Positions 32,616 through 41,102 of a stretch of DNA of 60,355 nucleotides are shown piece by piece (positions within the stretch are counted from its first letter, which is position 1; the number at the start of each line of letters is the position of its first letter). Source of the DNA: UBA7960 sp964348755 (lineage in GTDB: Bacteria; Bacteroidota; Bacteroidia; Bacteroidales; UBA7960); NCBI GenBank assembly GCA_964348755.1, contig CAYGDW010000012.1, positions 1-60,355 of the forward strand. Reading direction: 5' to 3'. Made by a program: the position numbers and the translations under genes. The notes beneath the pieces were generated by a model. The model was not told the DNA's origin and did no database searches. It saw nothing but the letters and a program-made list of their open reading frames with translations.

Positions 32616-34115
32616 ATGAACATAGAAAAAAAAGTTATAATTGTTGGCAGCGGGTTGGGAGGCCTTACCACCGCCCTGCGCCTTCGCAGGCGAGGCTACA
32701 ATGTTGCTATTGTCGAGAAGTACCATCAGGCTGGTGGCAGGCTTAACCAATTGAAAAAAGATGGCTTTACATGGGATATGGGTCCTACCTTTTTCAGTAT
32801 GACTTACGAATTTAAGGAGTTTTTTGAAGATGCCGGACTCGAAATAATGCCCTTCGAGTTCAGGGAACTTGACCGCCTTTACTCGGTTAATTTCAGGGGG
32901 TCAGACAAACGATACGTAATATATCGCGACCTCGACAGGCTGGCCCTCGAATTTGAAGATATAGAGCCTAACTTCAGGGAAAAAATGAACCGCTTCCTTG
33001 ACTCGGCTGCCCGGTTTTTTCATGAAGTGGAGTACCTTGTGCTAAAAAGAAATTACGACTCGGTGTGGCAATACCTGCTTACCCTTACACGCGTGCCGAT
33101 AAAATACTCACCCCGAATGATACGCACCGTCTGGCAGGAAATGGAACGCCATTTCGAATCGCGGGAGGTAAAGGAAATATTCTCTCTTGTGGCCTTTTTC
33201 CTGGGCGCAACGCCATTCAATACACCTGCCATTTATACCATACTTTCGTACACCGAACTGGTGCACGATGGTTACCACAACGTGCACGGAGGAATGTACA
33301 AAATTGTGGAAGGACTAAAAAATGAACTTGATAAAGCAGAAATCCCAATTTATTACAATACCGAGATTGTAGATTTTGAAAACAAAAACTCAGGAAAACT
33401 TAAAGCCCTTATTGACCAGAACGGAAAAGAGTGGGAGGCCGATATTTTTGTGATAAATGCCGATGCTGCCCTGTTTAGGCACAAAATTTTAAGGCGGCAA
33501 GAGTTTAACCAAAAGAAAATGGATAAACTGCAATGGACCATGGCCCCTTTTACATTGTATATTGGCCTCGACACCAAGCTGCCCGATGTGCCCCTGCACA
33601 ATTATTTTCTCGGAACGAATTTTAAGGAATACTCTGGCAATGTGTTTAAAAATTCGGTAAAACTCGATCAGCCTTATTATTATGTAAACGTGGTTTCCAA
33701 ATCCGATCCCGAAGCAGCTCCCGATGGTTGTGAAAGTTTGTTTATCCTTTGCCCGGTGCCCGACCTGAGGTTTAAACCCGACTGGAGCGACCGCGAGCAA
33801 GTGGCCAGCAATATTTTGATGGATTTGGGAAAGCGAATTGGCATTGACCTGAACAAACATATTGTTTCTAAAACAGTGCTTACACCCATTGAGTGGGAAA
33901 AGAATTTTAACCTGTACAGGGGAAGCGGCCTGGGTCTTGGCCACAACCTCAGTCAAATAGGCGGCTTCAGGCCAAAGAACTTCGACGAAGAGTTTGGAAA
34001 CCTGTTTTATGTTGGGGCATCAACGGTACCTGGCACCGGCCTGCCCATGGCCGTAATCAGTTCAAAACTGGTAGTAGATCGAATAGATAGGAAAAATGAA
34101 TCTATACACCAGTAA
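32616..34115 (+). CDS. crtI: Phytoene desaturase
   Basis: 499 residues, FAD-dependent. The N-terminal motif is VGSGLGGLTTALRLRRRGY, followed by YHQAGGRLNQ and TWDMGPTFF, and the C-terminal part is LFYVGASTVPGTGLPMAV, all typical of CrtI. It converts phytoene to lycopene through several desaturations at the membrane. It overlaps crtB by 20 bases, so the two are translationally linked and work in sequence (CrtB then CrtI). Confidence 0.93.
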   Translation: MNIEKKVIIVGSGLGGLTTALRLRRRGYNVAIVEKYHQAGGRLNQLKKDGFTWDMGPTFFSMTYEFKEFFEDAGLEIMPFEFRELDRLYSVNFRGSDKRYVIYRDLDRLALEFEDIEPNFREKMNRFLDSAARFFHEVEYLVLKRNYDSVWQYLLTLTRVPIKYSPRMIRTVWQEMERHFESREVKEIFSLVAFFLGATPFNTPAIYTILSYTELVHDGYHNVHGGMYKIVEGLKNELDKAEIPIYYNTEIVDFENKNSGKLKALIDQNGKEWEADIFVINADAALFRHKILRRQEFNQKKMDKLQWTMAPFTLYIGLDTKLPDVPLHNYFLGTNFKEYSGNVFKNSVKLDQPYYYVNVVSKSDPEAAPDGCESLFILCPVPDLRFKPDWSDREQVASNILMDLGKRIGIDLNKHIVSKTVLTPIEWEKNFNLYRGSGLGLGHNLSQIGGFRPKNFDEEFGNLFYVGASTVPGTGLPMAVISSKLVVDRIDRKNESIHQ

Positions 34116-34929
34116 CGCCCTGCACTGCAGCGAGGTAACAACAAAAAATTACAGCACCTCCTTTTCGATGGGGGTTTGGCTGTTGCGAAAGAAATACCGC
34201 CCGGCCATTTATGCCATTTATGGTTTTGTGCGTTTTGCCGATGAGATTGTTGACACATTTCACGATCAGGAAAAAAGGACACTGCTAGACCGATTCCGCA
34301 CAGAGACTTTCGAAGCCATAGAAAAGCAAATGAGCCCCAACCCCATACTGCACAGTTTTCAATGGGTGGTAAACCTTTACAATATCGGGCATGATCTCAT
34401 TGAGGCTTTCCTGAAAAGCATGGACATGGACCTTTACAAAAAGACTTTTAACCGTGCCGAATACCAGGAGTATATTTACGGTTCGGCCGAAGTGGTAGGG
34501 CTTATGTGCCTCAGGGTGTTTTACCATGGCGAAGAGGCTGCTTACCAACGTCTGGTGCCTCCAGCCCGCAAACTGGGCGAAGCCTTTCAGAAAGTGAACT
34601 TTTTGCGCGATTTGAAATCTGACTTTGAAGAACGCGGTCGCGTATATTTTCCCAATGTGAATTACAATACCTTTTCAGGAAAGGAGAAGCGTGAAATTGA
34701 AGAGGACTTAAGGGCAGATTTTGCCGAATCCCTTCCGGGGATTAGAGTTCTGAAAAAGGATGTTCGCCTTGGGGTTCTTTTGGCTTATCGTTACTACCAG
34801 GAGCTGCTTATGCAGATCGAAACTGCTTCGGCCCAAAGTCTTATTTCGAAGCGTTTCCGCGTAAGCGGCATAACTAAAATGCAACTGCTTGTAAGGTGCT
34901 GGATTAAGCACCATTTAAACGGTATTTAA
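34096..34929 (+). CDS. crtB: Phytoene synthase
   Basis: 277 residues. It condenses two geranylgeranyl diphosphates into phytoene. The two Asp-rich motifs that bind the diphosphate-magnesium complex are D49-E-I-V-D53 (FADEIVDTF) and NFLRDLKSDFEERGR. Family stretches SFSMGVWLLRKKYRPAIYA and ARKLGEAFQKV are clear. The start overlaps the crtI end; tadA follows 38 bases after the stop, with its own -7 box. Confidence 0.95.
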   Translation: MNLYTSNALHCSEVTTKNYSTSFSMGVWLLRKKYRPAIYAIYGFVRFADEIVDTFHDQEKRTLLDRFRTETFEAIEKQMSPNPILHSFQWVVNLYNIGHDLIEAFLKSMDMDLYKKTFNRAEYQEYIYGSAEVVGLMCLRVFYHGEEAAYQRLVPPARKLGEAFQKVNFLRDLKSDFEERGRVYFPNVNYNTFSGKEKREIEEDLRADFAESLPGIRVLKKDVRLGVLLAYRYYQELLMQIETASAQSLISKRFRVSGITKMQLLVRCWIKHHLNGI

Positions 34930-34941
34930 ACTGCTTTCAAT

Positions 34942-34949
34942 TACCTTTG
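34942..34949 (+). promoter_or_regulatory. -7 box of tadA
   Basis: TACCTTTG, identical to the aspS -7 box, 18 bases before the ATG at 34968. No good -33 box. It overlaps a TTG at 34947 and so argues against starting tadA there. Confidence 0.45.
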
Positions 34950-34967
34950 CCTCATAACAACAACCAA

Positions 34968-35414
34968 ATGGGGCTTGCCGTTTTTTCTGACGAGTATTTT
35001 ATAGGCGAGGCGCTTAAAGAGGCGCAAAAAGCTTTCGAGGCTGATGAAGTGCCTGTTGGCGCAGTGGTGGTTTGCAACGATCGCATCATTGCCCGGGCAC
35101 ATAACCTTGCCGAAAGGCTTACCGATGTAACCGCCCATGCCGAAATGCAGGCCATAACCGCTGCTGCAAATTTTTTGGGAGGGAAATACCTTTCCGGATG
35201 CACCCTGTACGTAACCTTGGAGCCTTGCCTTATGTGTGCTGGTGCGCTAAACTGGGCTCAGGTGGACAAAGTGGTTTATGGTGCCAGCGACCCCAAAAAG
35301 GGCTTCTCAAAATTTCATAAAAATCCGTTTCACCCAAAAACCAATGTCCAAAGCGGAATCAGGGCTGCAGAATGCGCAGCCTTGTTGACAGATTTTTTCA
35401 GTAAAAAAAGGTAA
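34968..35414 (+). CDS. tadA: tRNA adenosine(34) deaminase (nucleoside deaminase family)
   Basis: 148 residues. It converts A34 to inosine in tRNA-Arg(ACG). The zinc site is complete: H57-A-E59 (TAHAEMQA) and P-C87-x2-C90 (EPCLMCAGAL). The ATG at 34968 is chosen; an upstream TTG lies inside a promoter-like box. Other deaminases of this family (guanine or cytosine) cannot be fully excluded, but length and motifs fit TadA best. It converges on the BT_3928-like gene. Confidence 0.93.
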   Translation: MGLAVFSDEYFIGEALKEAQKAFEADEVPVGAVVVCNDRIIARAHNLAERLTDVTAHAEMQAITAAANFLGGKYLSGCTLYVTLEPCLMCAGALNWAQVDKVVYGASDPKKGFSKFHKNPFHPKTNVQSGIRAAECAALLTDFFSKKR

Positions 35415-35432
35415 TCCGCAAGCCCGCCGAAA

Positions 35433-36560
35433 TTAAGGCATATATTTTTTTCGAAGGCTATCGAAATCGGGAATGTTGCGGTGCGCCCAGTGGCCAAGCA
35501 CTATTCCGTTTTTCATAAGCGTAAGACCCGGGTTTGAACGAATTATGGTTTTAAGCTTAACGGCATCGGCCTGGTAAAATTTATATGGGGTTTGCAGCTG
35601 GTGCCTAAAGGCATCTATCACCTCCCAGGTCGAGCCAGAAAGCACTATCAGCTCATAGCCATACTCTTCGGCAGCCCTGGCAAGGGGGGTAATGCGGCGC
35701 TCAAATGCCTGCCGGTTGGTTTTCAGCAGGTCGTAAGCCACAATAATTAATTGATAACCGGGGTTTGCAATGTAGGTTTCGGTTTGATCATTGCCAAATT
35801 CGTCAAGGATTCTGAAATCGTCGATGGGTGCAGCAACGTATGGCCTGATAATTTGCCGCCTTTGATCTTTAAACTTCCAAAGCTCGTTCCACGCGGCGTC
35901 GTCCCAGGGATAGTCGTTTGCCGGGTATTCGGCCAGCTCGCCGGTTTGTTGGTTTTCGAAAATAAGGAACACTTCTGCCTCTTCGGGCTGAGGGATCATG
36001 AGGGCGGGCACATTGTTGCCAGTTTTCCAGGGGCGGAAGTCGATAATGGGCAGGTTGCGAAGGCAATAAACCGACAAAAGTATGCCTGCCAGGGCTATTG
36101 CTCCCGAAAGATTCCAGTCGTTGCGCTCAGACCAAAACGGCCTTATTTCCTTGCGTTTAATAAATATGAATACTGCTGCGGCCAGAAATACAATGTTTTT
36201 GTAAAAGGTTTGCCAGTTGCTTATAATTATGGCGTCGCCAAAGCAGCCACAGTCGGGCACCGGGTTGTAAATGGCCATATATAGGGTTAGCGGGGTAAAA
36301 AAGAGCATGAAAATAAGGCCACCCCAGGCGCTTTGCCGCATTTTTATGCCCAGCAAAATGTTTAACCCAATCAGAAATTCTAAGGTGCTAAGAGCTATGG
36401 CCAGTGGCAGGGCCAGCGAAAAGAGCCAGTCGAGCCCAAACGCAAGGAAGTAATCCTGAAATTTGTAAGTAGAACCCAGCGGGTCGATGGCTTTTACAAA
36501 TCCCGAAAACATAAAAACCAATCCGAAAATAACGCGTGCAATCCAAAGCAAAACCTTCAT
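35433..36560 (-). CDS. BT_3928-like protein: DoxX/MauE membrane domain plus thioredoxin-like domain
   Basis: 375 residues. The N-terminal part has four membrane helices of the DoxX/MauE type (ARVIFGLVFMFSGFVKAIDP) and the motif DCGCFGD, whose cysteines may handle thiol redox. After a fifth helix (about 155-172), the C-terminal half looks thioredoxin-like in fold (GYELIVLSGSTWEVIDAF, RSNPGLTLMKNGIVLGHWAH) but lacks a CxxC pair. Members are conserved across Bacteroidota and unproven in function; a link to envelope disulfide chemistry is inference. Both DUF1573 genes lie upstream on the same strand. Confidence 0.85.
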   Translation of the reverse strand: MKVLLWIARVIFGLVFMFSGFVKAIDPLGSTYKFQDYFLAFGLDWLFSLALPLAIALSTLEFLIGLNILLGIKMRQSAWGGLIFMLFFTPLTLYMAIYNPVPDCGCFGDAIIISNWQTFYKNIVFLAAAVFIFIKRKEIRPFWSERNDWNLSGAIALAGILLSVYCLRNLPIIDFRPWKTGNNVPALMIPQPEEAEVFLIFENQQTGELAEYPANDYPWDDAAWNELWKFKDQRRQIIRPYVAAPIDDFRILDEFGNDQTETYIANPGYQLIIVAYDLLKTNRQAFERRITPLARAAEEYGYELIVLSGSTWEVIDAFRHQLQTPYKFYQADAVKLKTIIRSNPGLTLMKNGIVLGHWAHRNIPDFDSLRKKYMP

Positions 36561-36621
36561 TTTACATCATTTTTATTTTAACGCAATCCGAGGTAAAAAA
36601 AATTTAGATTTGGTTCACATA

Positions 36622-36661
36622 AAAACATCCCTGCAATGATTTTTAAAATATTACAGGGATA
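36622..36661 (-). terminator. Weak terminator after the first DUF1573 gene
   Basis: On the minus strand, a 7-bp stem (atccctg/cagggat, 36654-36660 with 36627-36633) with a 20-base loop, followed by gttttta. It separates the DUF1573 gene from the BT_3928-like gene. Confidence 0.4.
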
Positions 36662-36682
36662 TTAATTGTCCGAGGCCGGTCA

Positions 36683-37120
36683 TTATCTGGCAGTTGGAGC
36701 TTTGTTGGCTGGCTGTAAAATGAATCCGGTGGTTGGATCTTCTACTTTTCCGCGAACGTAGATAAGCTTTTGCCCCGACTGGTCGTTAGAAACGGCAGTG
36801 ATAGTGCGGCTGATTGCATGTGGGCGTGGGGCGGGCCTTATTTCGGCTGTAATGGTACCTTTTTGGCCGGGCTTCACGGGTTCAGTAGTGTATGAAGTAA
36901 TGCGAGTGCCGCAACAACCCCTTACGGCAGTAACCACCAGGGGCTGGTCGCCTGTGTTTTTAAATTCAATATCAACCTTTATTACATCGAGCTTGTCGGT
37001 GTAATAGGTGCCCAGGTCAATAGATTCTTTAACAAATTCAAATTTTGGACCGGCAGCCTGGCCCAAAAGCATGGTGGTGCTTAGCACCAGAATGCAAAAA
37101 AGAACAGAGATCTTTTGCAT
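36683..37120 (-). CDS. DUF1573 exported protein, copy 1
   Basis: 145 residues. Signal peptide (MQKISVLFCILVLSTTMLLG), then an Ig-like domain: FEFVKESIDLGTYYTDK, FKNTGDQPLVVTAVRGCCGT, PVKPGQKGTITAEI. Most DUF1573 domains have S-C-G-C-T at the turn; here it is G-C-C-G-T-R, with the same in copy 2. Periplasmic or outer-membrane location is expected. Function unknown. It lies 95 bases after copy 2 on the same strand, so a shared transcript is likely. Confidence 0.85.
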   Translation of the reverse strand: MQKISVLFCILVLSTTMLLGQAAGPKFEFVKESIDLGTYYTDKLDVIKVDIEFKNTGDQPLVVTAVRGCCGTRITSYTTEPVKPGQKGTITAEIRPAPRPHAISRTITAVSNDQSGQKLIYVRGKVEDPTTGFILQPANKAPTAR

Positions 37121-37215
37121 GGCATTCTTTCTTTGGGTGTTTTATAATGAGAACTGAAGGAAGATTTATCAACAATTATACCAATACCAGGTTAAGCTCC
37201 CGGCCGGAAAAGGAA

Positions 37216-37629
37216 TTATCGGGGCGGTGTGGCCTCGCGGTCAGCAACCTGCCCAATAATCCTGAAAATTGTGGTAGGGTTTGCAGAGTCGTTTGATGAG
37301 ACCGTTACCGTTCGGCTTATTTTGTGTGGGCGTGGAGCCAGCCTGAACTCGATATTTATTTTGCCTTTTTGCCCGGGCATAATGGGCTCGCGGGGCCAGC
37401 TTACAACCCTGGTGCCGCAACAGGCCCTTACCCCGCTAAGCAATAGGGGGGCTTCGCCTGTGTTCGAAAACTCAATGGCCAGCTTGGTCTCGGCAATTTC
37501 GTCAGAAAAAAGTGTACCCAAATCGTGACGCTCCTGAGAAAATTTCAAAACGGGGCTTTTGCCGGTTTGGGCATAGCCAGATAAAATGACCACCAGCATT
37601 AGGATTGAGATAATCATTGACTTTCTCAT
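37216..37629 (-). CDS. DUF1573 exported protein, copy 2
   Basis: 137 residues, paralog of the 36683-37120 gene. Signal peptide (MRKSMIISILMLVVILSGYA), then LKFSQERHDLGTLFSDE, FSNTGEAPLLLSGVRACCGT, PIMPGQKGKINIEFRLAPRP. Both copies share C-C-G-T-R and A-P-R-P-H-x-I-S-R-T, so they arose by tandem duplication. A TATATTTG box at 37751-37758 (minus) could be the promoter, though the -33 box is poor. Confidence 0.85.
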   Translation of the reverse strand: MRKSMIISILMLVVILSGYAQTGKSPVLKFSQERHDLGTLFSDEIAETKLAIEFSNTGEAPLLLSGVRACCGTRVVSWPREPIMPGQKGKINIEFRLAPRPHKISRTVTVSSNDSANPTTIFRIIGQVADREATPPR

Positions 37630-37827
37630 TTGTAAATATTTTAAAATTTTGGAAATATGTTACTCGCGTTCTGCTTTATTTTCCGAAGTTGTGTTTTACG
37701 AGATTACGCCTGTTTCATACGTGAATACATTCAATTTGTGGCATAATTGACAAATATAACAAATATGCAGGATTTTTTTCAGGTGTTTCCCTTAAAAAAA
37801 TGCAGTGGTTTACACATTTTTAACATT

Positions 37828-37855
37828 CAAAAAAAAAGCCACCTTTTGGGCAGCT
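37828..37855 (-). terminator. Terminator after arsR-type gene
   Basis: On the minus strand: 7-bp stem (37849-37855 with 37837-37843, two G-U pairs), 5-base loop, then a run of about nine T. It is 28 bases past the regulator's stop. Confidence 0.6.
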
Positions 37856-37882
37856 CTTTTCCTTTTTTTTAAAAAACCTGTA

Positions 37883-38176
37883 TTAATGGCAGCGGTTTAT
37901 ACAATCAATAATCTGACTAAGGGCATCGTGCTTAAGGAAGTAGAAGGTGTTTTTGCCGGCACGGCGCGAATCGAGCACGCCCTTTGTTTTCAAAATATTT
38001 AAATGGTGAGATGCAGAGGCTTGTTCTATCTTCAGGGTTTCGTATAACTCAGTTACATTCATTTGCTCCTTTTTTTCGAGAAGGCCAATAATAGCGATGC
38101 GCATTGGGTGGGCAATAGCCCTGAGCTTGCTGGCTGCTTCTTCCAGCTTTTTGGGGTCAAGTTTTTGGGTTGCCAT
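37883..38176 (-). CDS. ArsR/SmtB-family winged-helix regulator
   Basis: 97 residues with the ArsR fold: LRAIAHPMRIAIIGLLEK, NVTELYETLKIEQASASHHLN as recognition helix, and the beta wing DSRRAGKNTFYFL. Metal-sensor Cys motifs of classical ArsR (E-L-C-V-C-D) are absent; the only cysteines are in the C-terminal C-I-N-R-C-H, which could sense thiol or metal, or nothing. An AT-rich palindrome at 38221-38238 overlaps its promoter, so it probably represses itself. Targets beyond that are unknown; sdhB ends 203 bases upstream behind a terminator. Confidence 0.88.
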   Translation of the reverse strand: MATQKLDPKKLEEAASKLRAIAHPMRIAIIGLLEKKEQMNVTELYETLKIEQASASHHLNILKTKGVLDSRRAGKNTFYFLKHDALSQIIDCINRCH

Positions 38177-38219
38177 AGTTTGGATATTTTTAGTTAATAT
38201 TTTTTTGTTACAAATGTAG

Positions 38220-38250
38220 CAAATATATGAATATATTTTGAAAGTTACAA
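38220..38250 (-). promoter_or_regulatory. arsR promoter with overlapping palindromic operator
   Basis: On the minus strand: CTTG (38247-38250 region), 20-base spacer, TATATTTG (38220-38227). The perfect palindrome aaatatat-ga-atatattt (38221-38228 with 38231-38238) overlaps the -7 box, the usual position of an ArsR-family operator. A second -7-like box (TACATTTG) is at 38211-38218. Confidence 0.6.
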
Positions 38251-38324
38251 GCCTTTCATGTAATTTTTATTTATCATTCATTAGATAAATTAGCCAATTT
38301 AATTGACAGGCGTAGGAAAATAAT

Positions 38325-38360
38325 AAAAAAAACGCTAAACAACTGTTTAGTGCTTTTTTG
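38325..38360. terminator. Terminator after sdhCAB
   Basis: Stem ctaaac/gtttag (38335-38340 with 38345-38350), loop aact, flanked by A and T runs on both sides. It lies 20-55 bases past the sdhB stop. Confidence 0.7.
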
Positions 38361-38379
38361 AATTTTTAACAAACCTGGC

Positions 38380-39135
38380 TCAGTGGTTTTTGCCCGGGCA
38401 GAGTTTTGCTGCAAGAAACTCCCTGTTCATTTGTGCTATGAACTCCACTGAAATTCCCTTAGGGCAATCAAACTCGCAGGCGTAAGTGTTTGAGCAAAAT
38501 CCGAAGCCGAGTTCATCCATTTTTTCAACCATTTGCAGCACCCTTTCGGTTGCTTCGGTTTTTCCCTGGGGCAGCATTGCAAATTGCGAAACTTTAGCTG
38601 CAACAAACAACATTGCCGAAGAGTTTTTGCATGCTGCCACGCAGGCTCCGCATCCAATGCAAACGGCTGCATCGAATGCCCTGTCGGCAATTTTTTTGTT
38701 TATGGGTATGTTGTTAGCTTCGGTGGCCGAGCCGGTGTCAATATTTACGAAGCCTCCGGCCAGCATTATTTTGTCAAAAGAGCTTCGGTCAACTGCCAGG
38801 TCTTTTATTACCTGAAAGGCTTTTGAGCGCCAGGGCTCTATCACAATTGTTTGTCCGTGCTTAAAAAAGCGCATTCGCAGTTCGCAGGTGGTGGTGTGGG
38901 TTTGTGGCCCGTGTGGTCTTCCGTTTATGTATAGCCCACAAGCCCCGCAAATACCTTCCCGGCAATCGTGCTCAAAGGCAACAGGCTCTTGGCCGCTTTC
39001 AATCAATTGCTTGTTGAGGTAGTCGAGCATTTCTAAAAACGACATTTCGGGCGATACACCCCTTAGGTCGTAATTTTCGAACTTTCCTTTGGTGCTGGCG
39101 TTTTTCTGTCGCCATATTTTGAGTTTAATATCCAT
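38380..39135 (-). CDS. sdhB: Succinate dehydrogenase/fumarate reductase iron-sulfur subunit
   Basis: 251 residues. The 2Fe-2S ligands are C58, C63, C66 and C84 (HDCREGICGACG, TTCELRM). The 4Fe-4S and 3Fe-4S ligands are C159, C162, C165 (CIGCGAC), C169, C214, C220 and C224 (CEFDCPKG). Length and pattern match the non-classical, Bacteroidota/epsilon-type subunit. It passes electrons between flavin in SdhA and haem in SdhC. It is last in the sdhC-sdhA-sdhB operon, 20 bases after sdhA. Whether it runs as dehydrogenase or fumarate reductase cannot be read from the sequence. Confidence 0.96.
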   Translation of the reverse strand: MDIKLKIWRQKNASTKGKFENYDLRGVSPEMSFLEMLDYLNKQLIESGQEPVAFEHDCREGICGACGLYINGRPHGPQTHTTTCELRMRFFKHGQTIVIEPWRSKAFQVIKDLAVDRSSFDKIMLAGGFVNIDTGSATEANNIPINKKIADRAFDAAVCIGCGACVAACKNSSAMLFVAAKVSQFAMLPQGKTEATERVLQMVEKMDELGFGFCSNTYACEFDCPKGISVEFIAQMNREFLAAKLCPGKNH

Positions 39136-39155
39136 GGCCCAATTTGGTTTGAGGC

Positions 39156-41075
39156 TTATTTATAACTTCTTTCTTTGAGTTCGACAAATTCGAACTTTAG
39201 GGGTTCTTTATGCATCAGTGGTTTTTGGCCCTGGCCCTGATACTGCCATGCCGCCACATAAGAGTAATTGGCGTCGTCGCGCCGGGCCTCGCCCTGCGGT
39301 GTTTGGTGCTCTTCGCGAAAGTGCGCCCCGCACGACTCATTGCGATCTAATGCATCTAAACACATGAGCCTGCCCACCTCAAAAAAATCGGCAACCCTTA
39401 TGGCCTTTTCCAATTCCTGGTTGAGCCCGGCTCCAGTGCCCGGTATCTTGATCTCCTTCCAAAACTCCTCCTCAAGTTGGTAAATAAGCTCCATGCCTTT
39501 TTTAAGGCCTTCGGCATTGCGAAACATGCCGCAATAATCCCACAAAATCTTTCCGAGTCGTTTGTGGAATGAGGAAGCTGTTTGGGTTCCGTTTACTGCA
39601 ATCAGGCGGTTAATGCGATCCGCTACTTCTTTTTCGGCTTTTTCAAATTCGGGGTGGTTGATATCTGTTGTTGGCGTTTTAATCTCATCAGCCATATAAT
39701 CGCCAATGGTGTAGGGCAAAATGAAATAGCCATCGCCCGAGCATTGCATAAGCGAGCTTGCCCCCAGGCGGTTTGCACCATGATCGGAGAAGTTGCTTTC
39801 GCCAATGGCATAAAGGCCCGCTATGGTGGTCATCAGGTTATAGTCAACCCACAGCCCACCCATGGTGTAATGGCCTGCCGGATATATGCGCATGGGTTCG
39901 GTATAGGGGTCTGTTCCCGTAATTTTTGCGTACATTTCAAAAAGGTTGCCGTATTTGTCTTCAATAGTCTTTCTGCCTTGTTTGGCAATGGCATCTTTAA
40001 AGTCGAGATAAACCGACAGGCCTGTTTCGCCCACGCCATACCCAGCATCGCAGCGTTCTTTTGCTGCCCTTGAGGCCACATCGCGAGGCACCAGGTTGCC
40101 AAAGGCCGGGTAGCGGCGTTCCAGGTAATAGTCGCGCTGGTTTTCGGGAATTTGGGCGGGGTGGCGTTTGTCGCCTTTTTCTTTTGGCACCCATACGCGG
40201 CCGTCGTTGCGAAGCGATTCCGACATTAGCGTAAGCTTGCACTGGTAGTCATTGAGCACTGGTATGCTTGTGGGGTGTATCTGTATAAAGCTGGGGTTGG
40301 CAAACAGGGCGCCCTTTTTGTGGGCTGCCCAGGCTGCCGAGGCATTGCTGCCAAGGGCAAGCGTAGAAAGGTAATAAACGGTGCCATACCCACCACTTGC
40401 AATCACAACAGCATGGGCTCCATGGCGCTCAATTTCGCCTGTAACAAGGTTGCGGGTAATAATGCCACGGGCCTTCCCATCAATAACCACCACATCGAGC
40501 ATATCGCGCCGGGGATAAATCTTTACACGGCCCTTTGCAATTTGCCTGTTGAGCGAAGAGTACGTGCCCAGCAGGCATTGCTGGCCGGTTTGGCCCTTGG
40601 CATAAAAAGTGCGCGACACCTGCACCCCACCAAAGGAGCGGTTGTCTAAAGCCCCGCCATAATCGCGCGCAAAAGGTACTCCAAGCGCCGTAAAATGGTC
40701 AATAACCTGGTTGCTTACCTCGGCTGCCCGGTAAACATTGCCCTCGCGCGCACGGTAGTCGCCTCCCTTTATCATATCGTAAAACAGACGGTAAACCGAG
40801 TCCCCATCGTTTTTGTAATTCTTTGCAGCATTTATTCCGCCTTGTGCAGCCACAGAATGGGCACGGCGGGGCGAATCCTGAAAACAAAACACCTTTACCT
40901 TGTAGCCAAGCTCGCCAAGGGCGCTGGCCGCCGAGGCCCCGGCCAAACCTGTGCCAACAATAATTACCTCCAGATTTTTTTTGTTGGCAGGGTTAACCAG
41001 CCGAAGCGAATTTTTGTAATTGGTCCATTTTTCGGCTATCGGTCCTTCCGGTATTTTTGAGTCAAGCTTTATCAT
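39156..41075 (-). CDS. sdhA: Succinate dehydrogenase/fumarate reductase flavoprotein subunit
   Basis: 639 residues. The FAD fold is VIIVGTGLAGASAASALG, and H73 in RRAHSVAAQGGINAA is the covalent FAD site. Other stretches: VVIASGGYGTVYYLS, QIHPTSIPV (substrate region), PAGHYTMGGLWVDYNLMTT and GASSLMQCSGDGYF. It interconverts succinate and fumarate on the cytoplasmic face of the membrane complex. Located 27 bases after sdhC. Confidence 0.97.
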   Translation of the reverse strand: MIKLDSKIPEGPIAEKWTNYKNSLRLVNPANKKNLEVIIVGTGLAGASAASALGELGYKVKVFCFQDSPRRAHSVAAQGGINAAKNYKNDGDSVYRLFYDMIKGGDYRAREGNVYRAAEVSNQVIDHFTALGVPFARDYGGALDNRSFGGVQVSRTFYAKGQTGQQCLLGTYSSLNRQIAKGRVKIYPRRDMLDVVVIDGKARGIITRNLVTGEIERHGAHAVVIASGGYGTVYYLSTLALGSNASAAWAAHKKGALFANPSFIQIHPTSIPVLNDYQCKLTLMSESLRNDGRVWVPKEKGDKRHPAQIPENQRDYYLERRYPAFGNLVPRDVASRAAKERCDAGYGVGETGLSVYLDFKDAIAKQGRKTIEDKYGNLFEMYAKITGTDPYTEPMRIYPAGHYTMGGLWVDYNLMTTIAGLYAIGESNFSDHGANRLGASSLMQCSGDGYFILPYTIGDYMADEIKTPTTDINHPEFEKAEKEVADRINRLIAVNGTQTASSFHKRLGKILWDYCGMFRNAEGLKKGMELIYQLEEEFWKEIKIPGTGAGLNQELEKAIRVADFFEVGRLMCLDALDRNESCGAHFREEHQTPQGEARRDDANYSYVAAWQYQGQGQKPLMHKEPLKFEFVELKERSYK

Positions 41076-41102
41076 AGCGGTCAGGTTTTTCTTGAGTTGG
41101 TC

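Noticed and set aside
34947..34967. TTG start for tadA at 34947
   Set aside because: It falls inside the TACCTTTG -7 box; ATG 34968 gives the standard TadA length.
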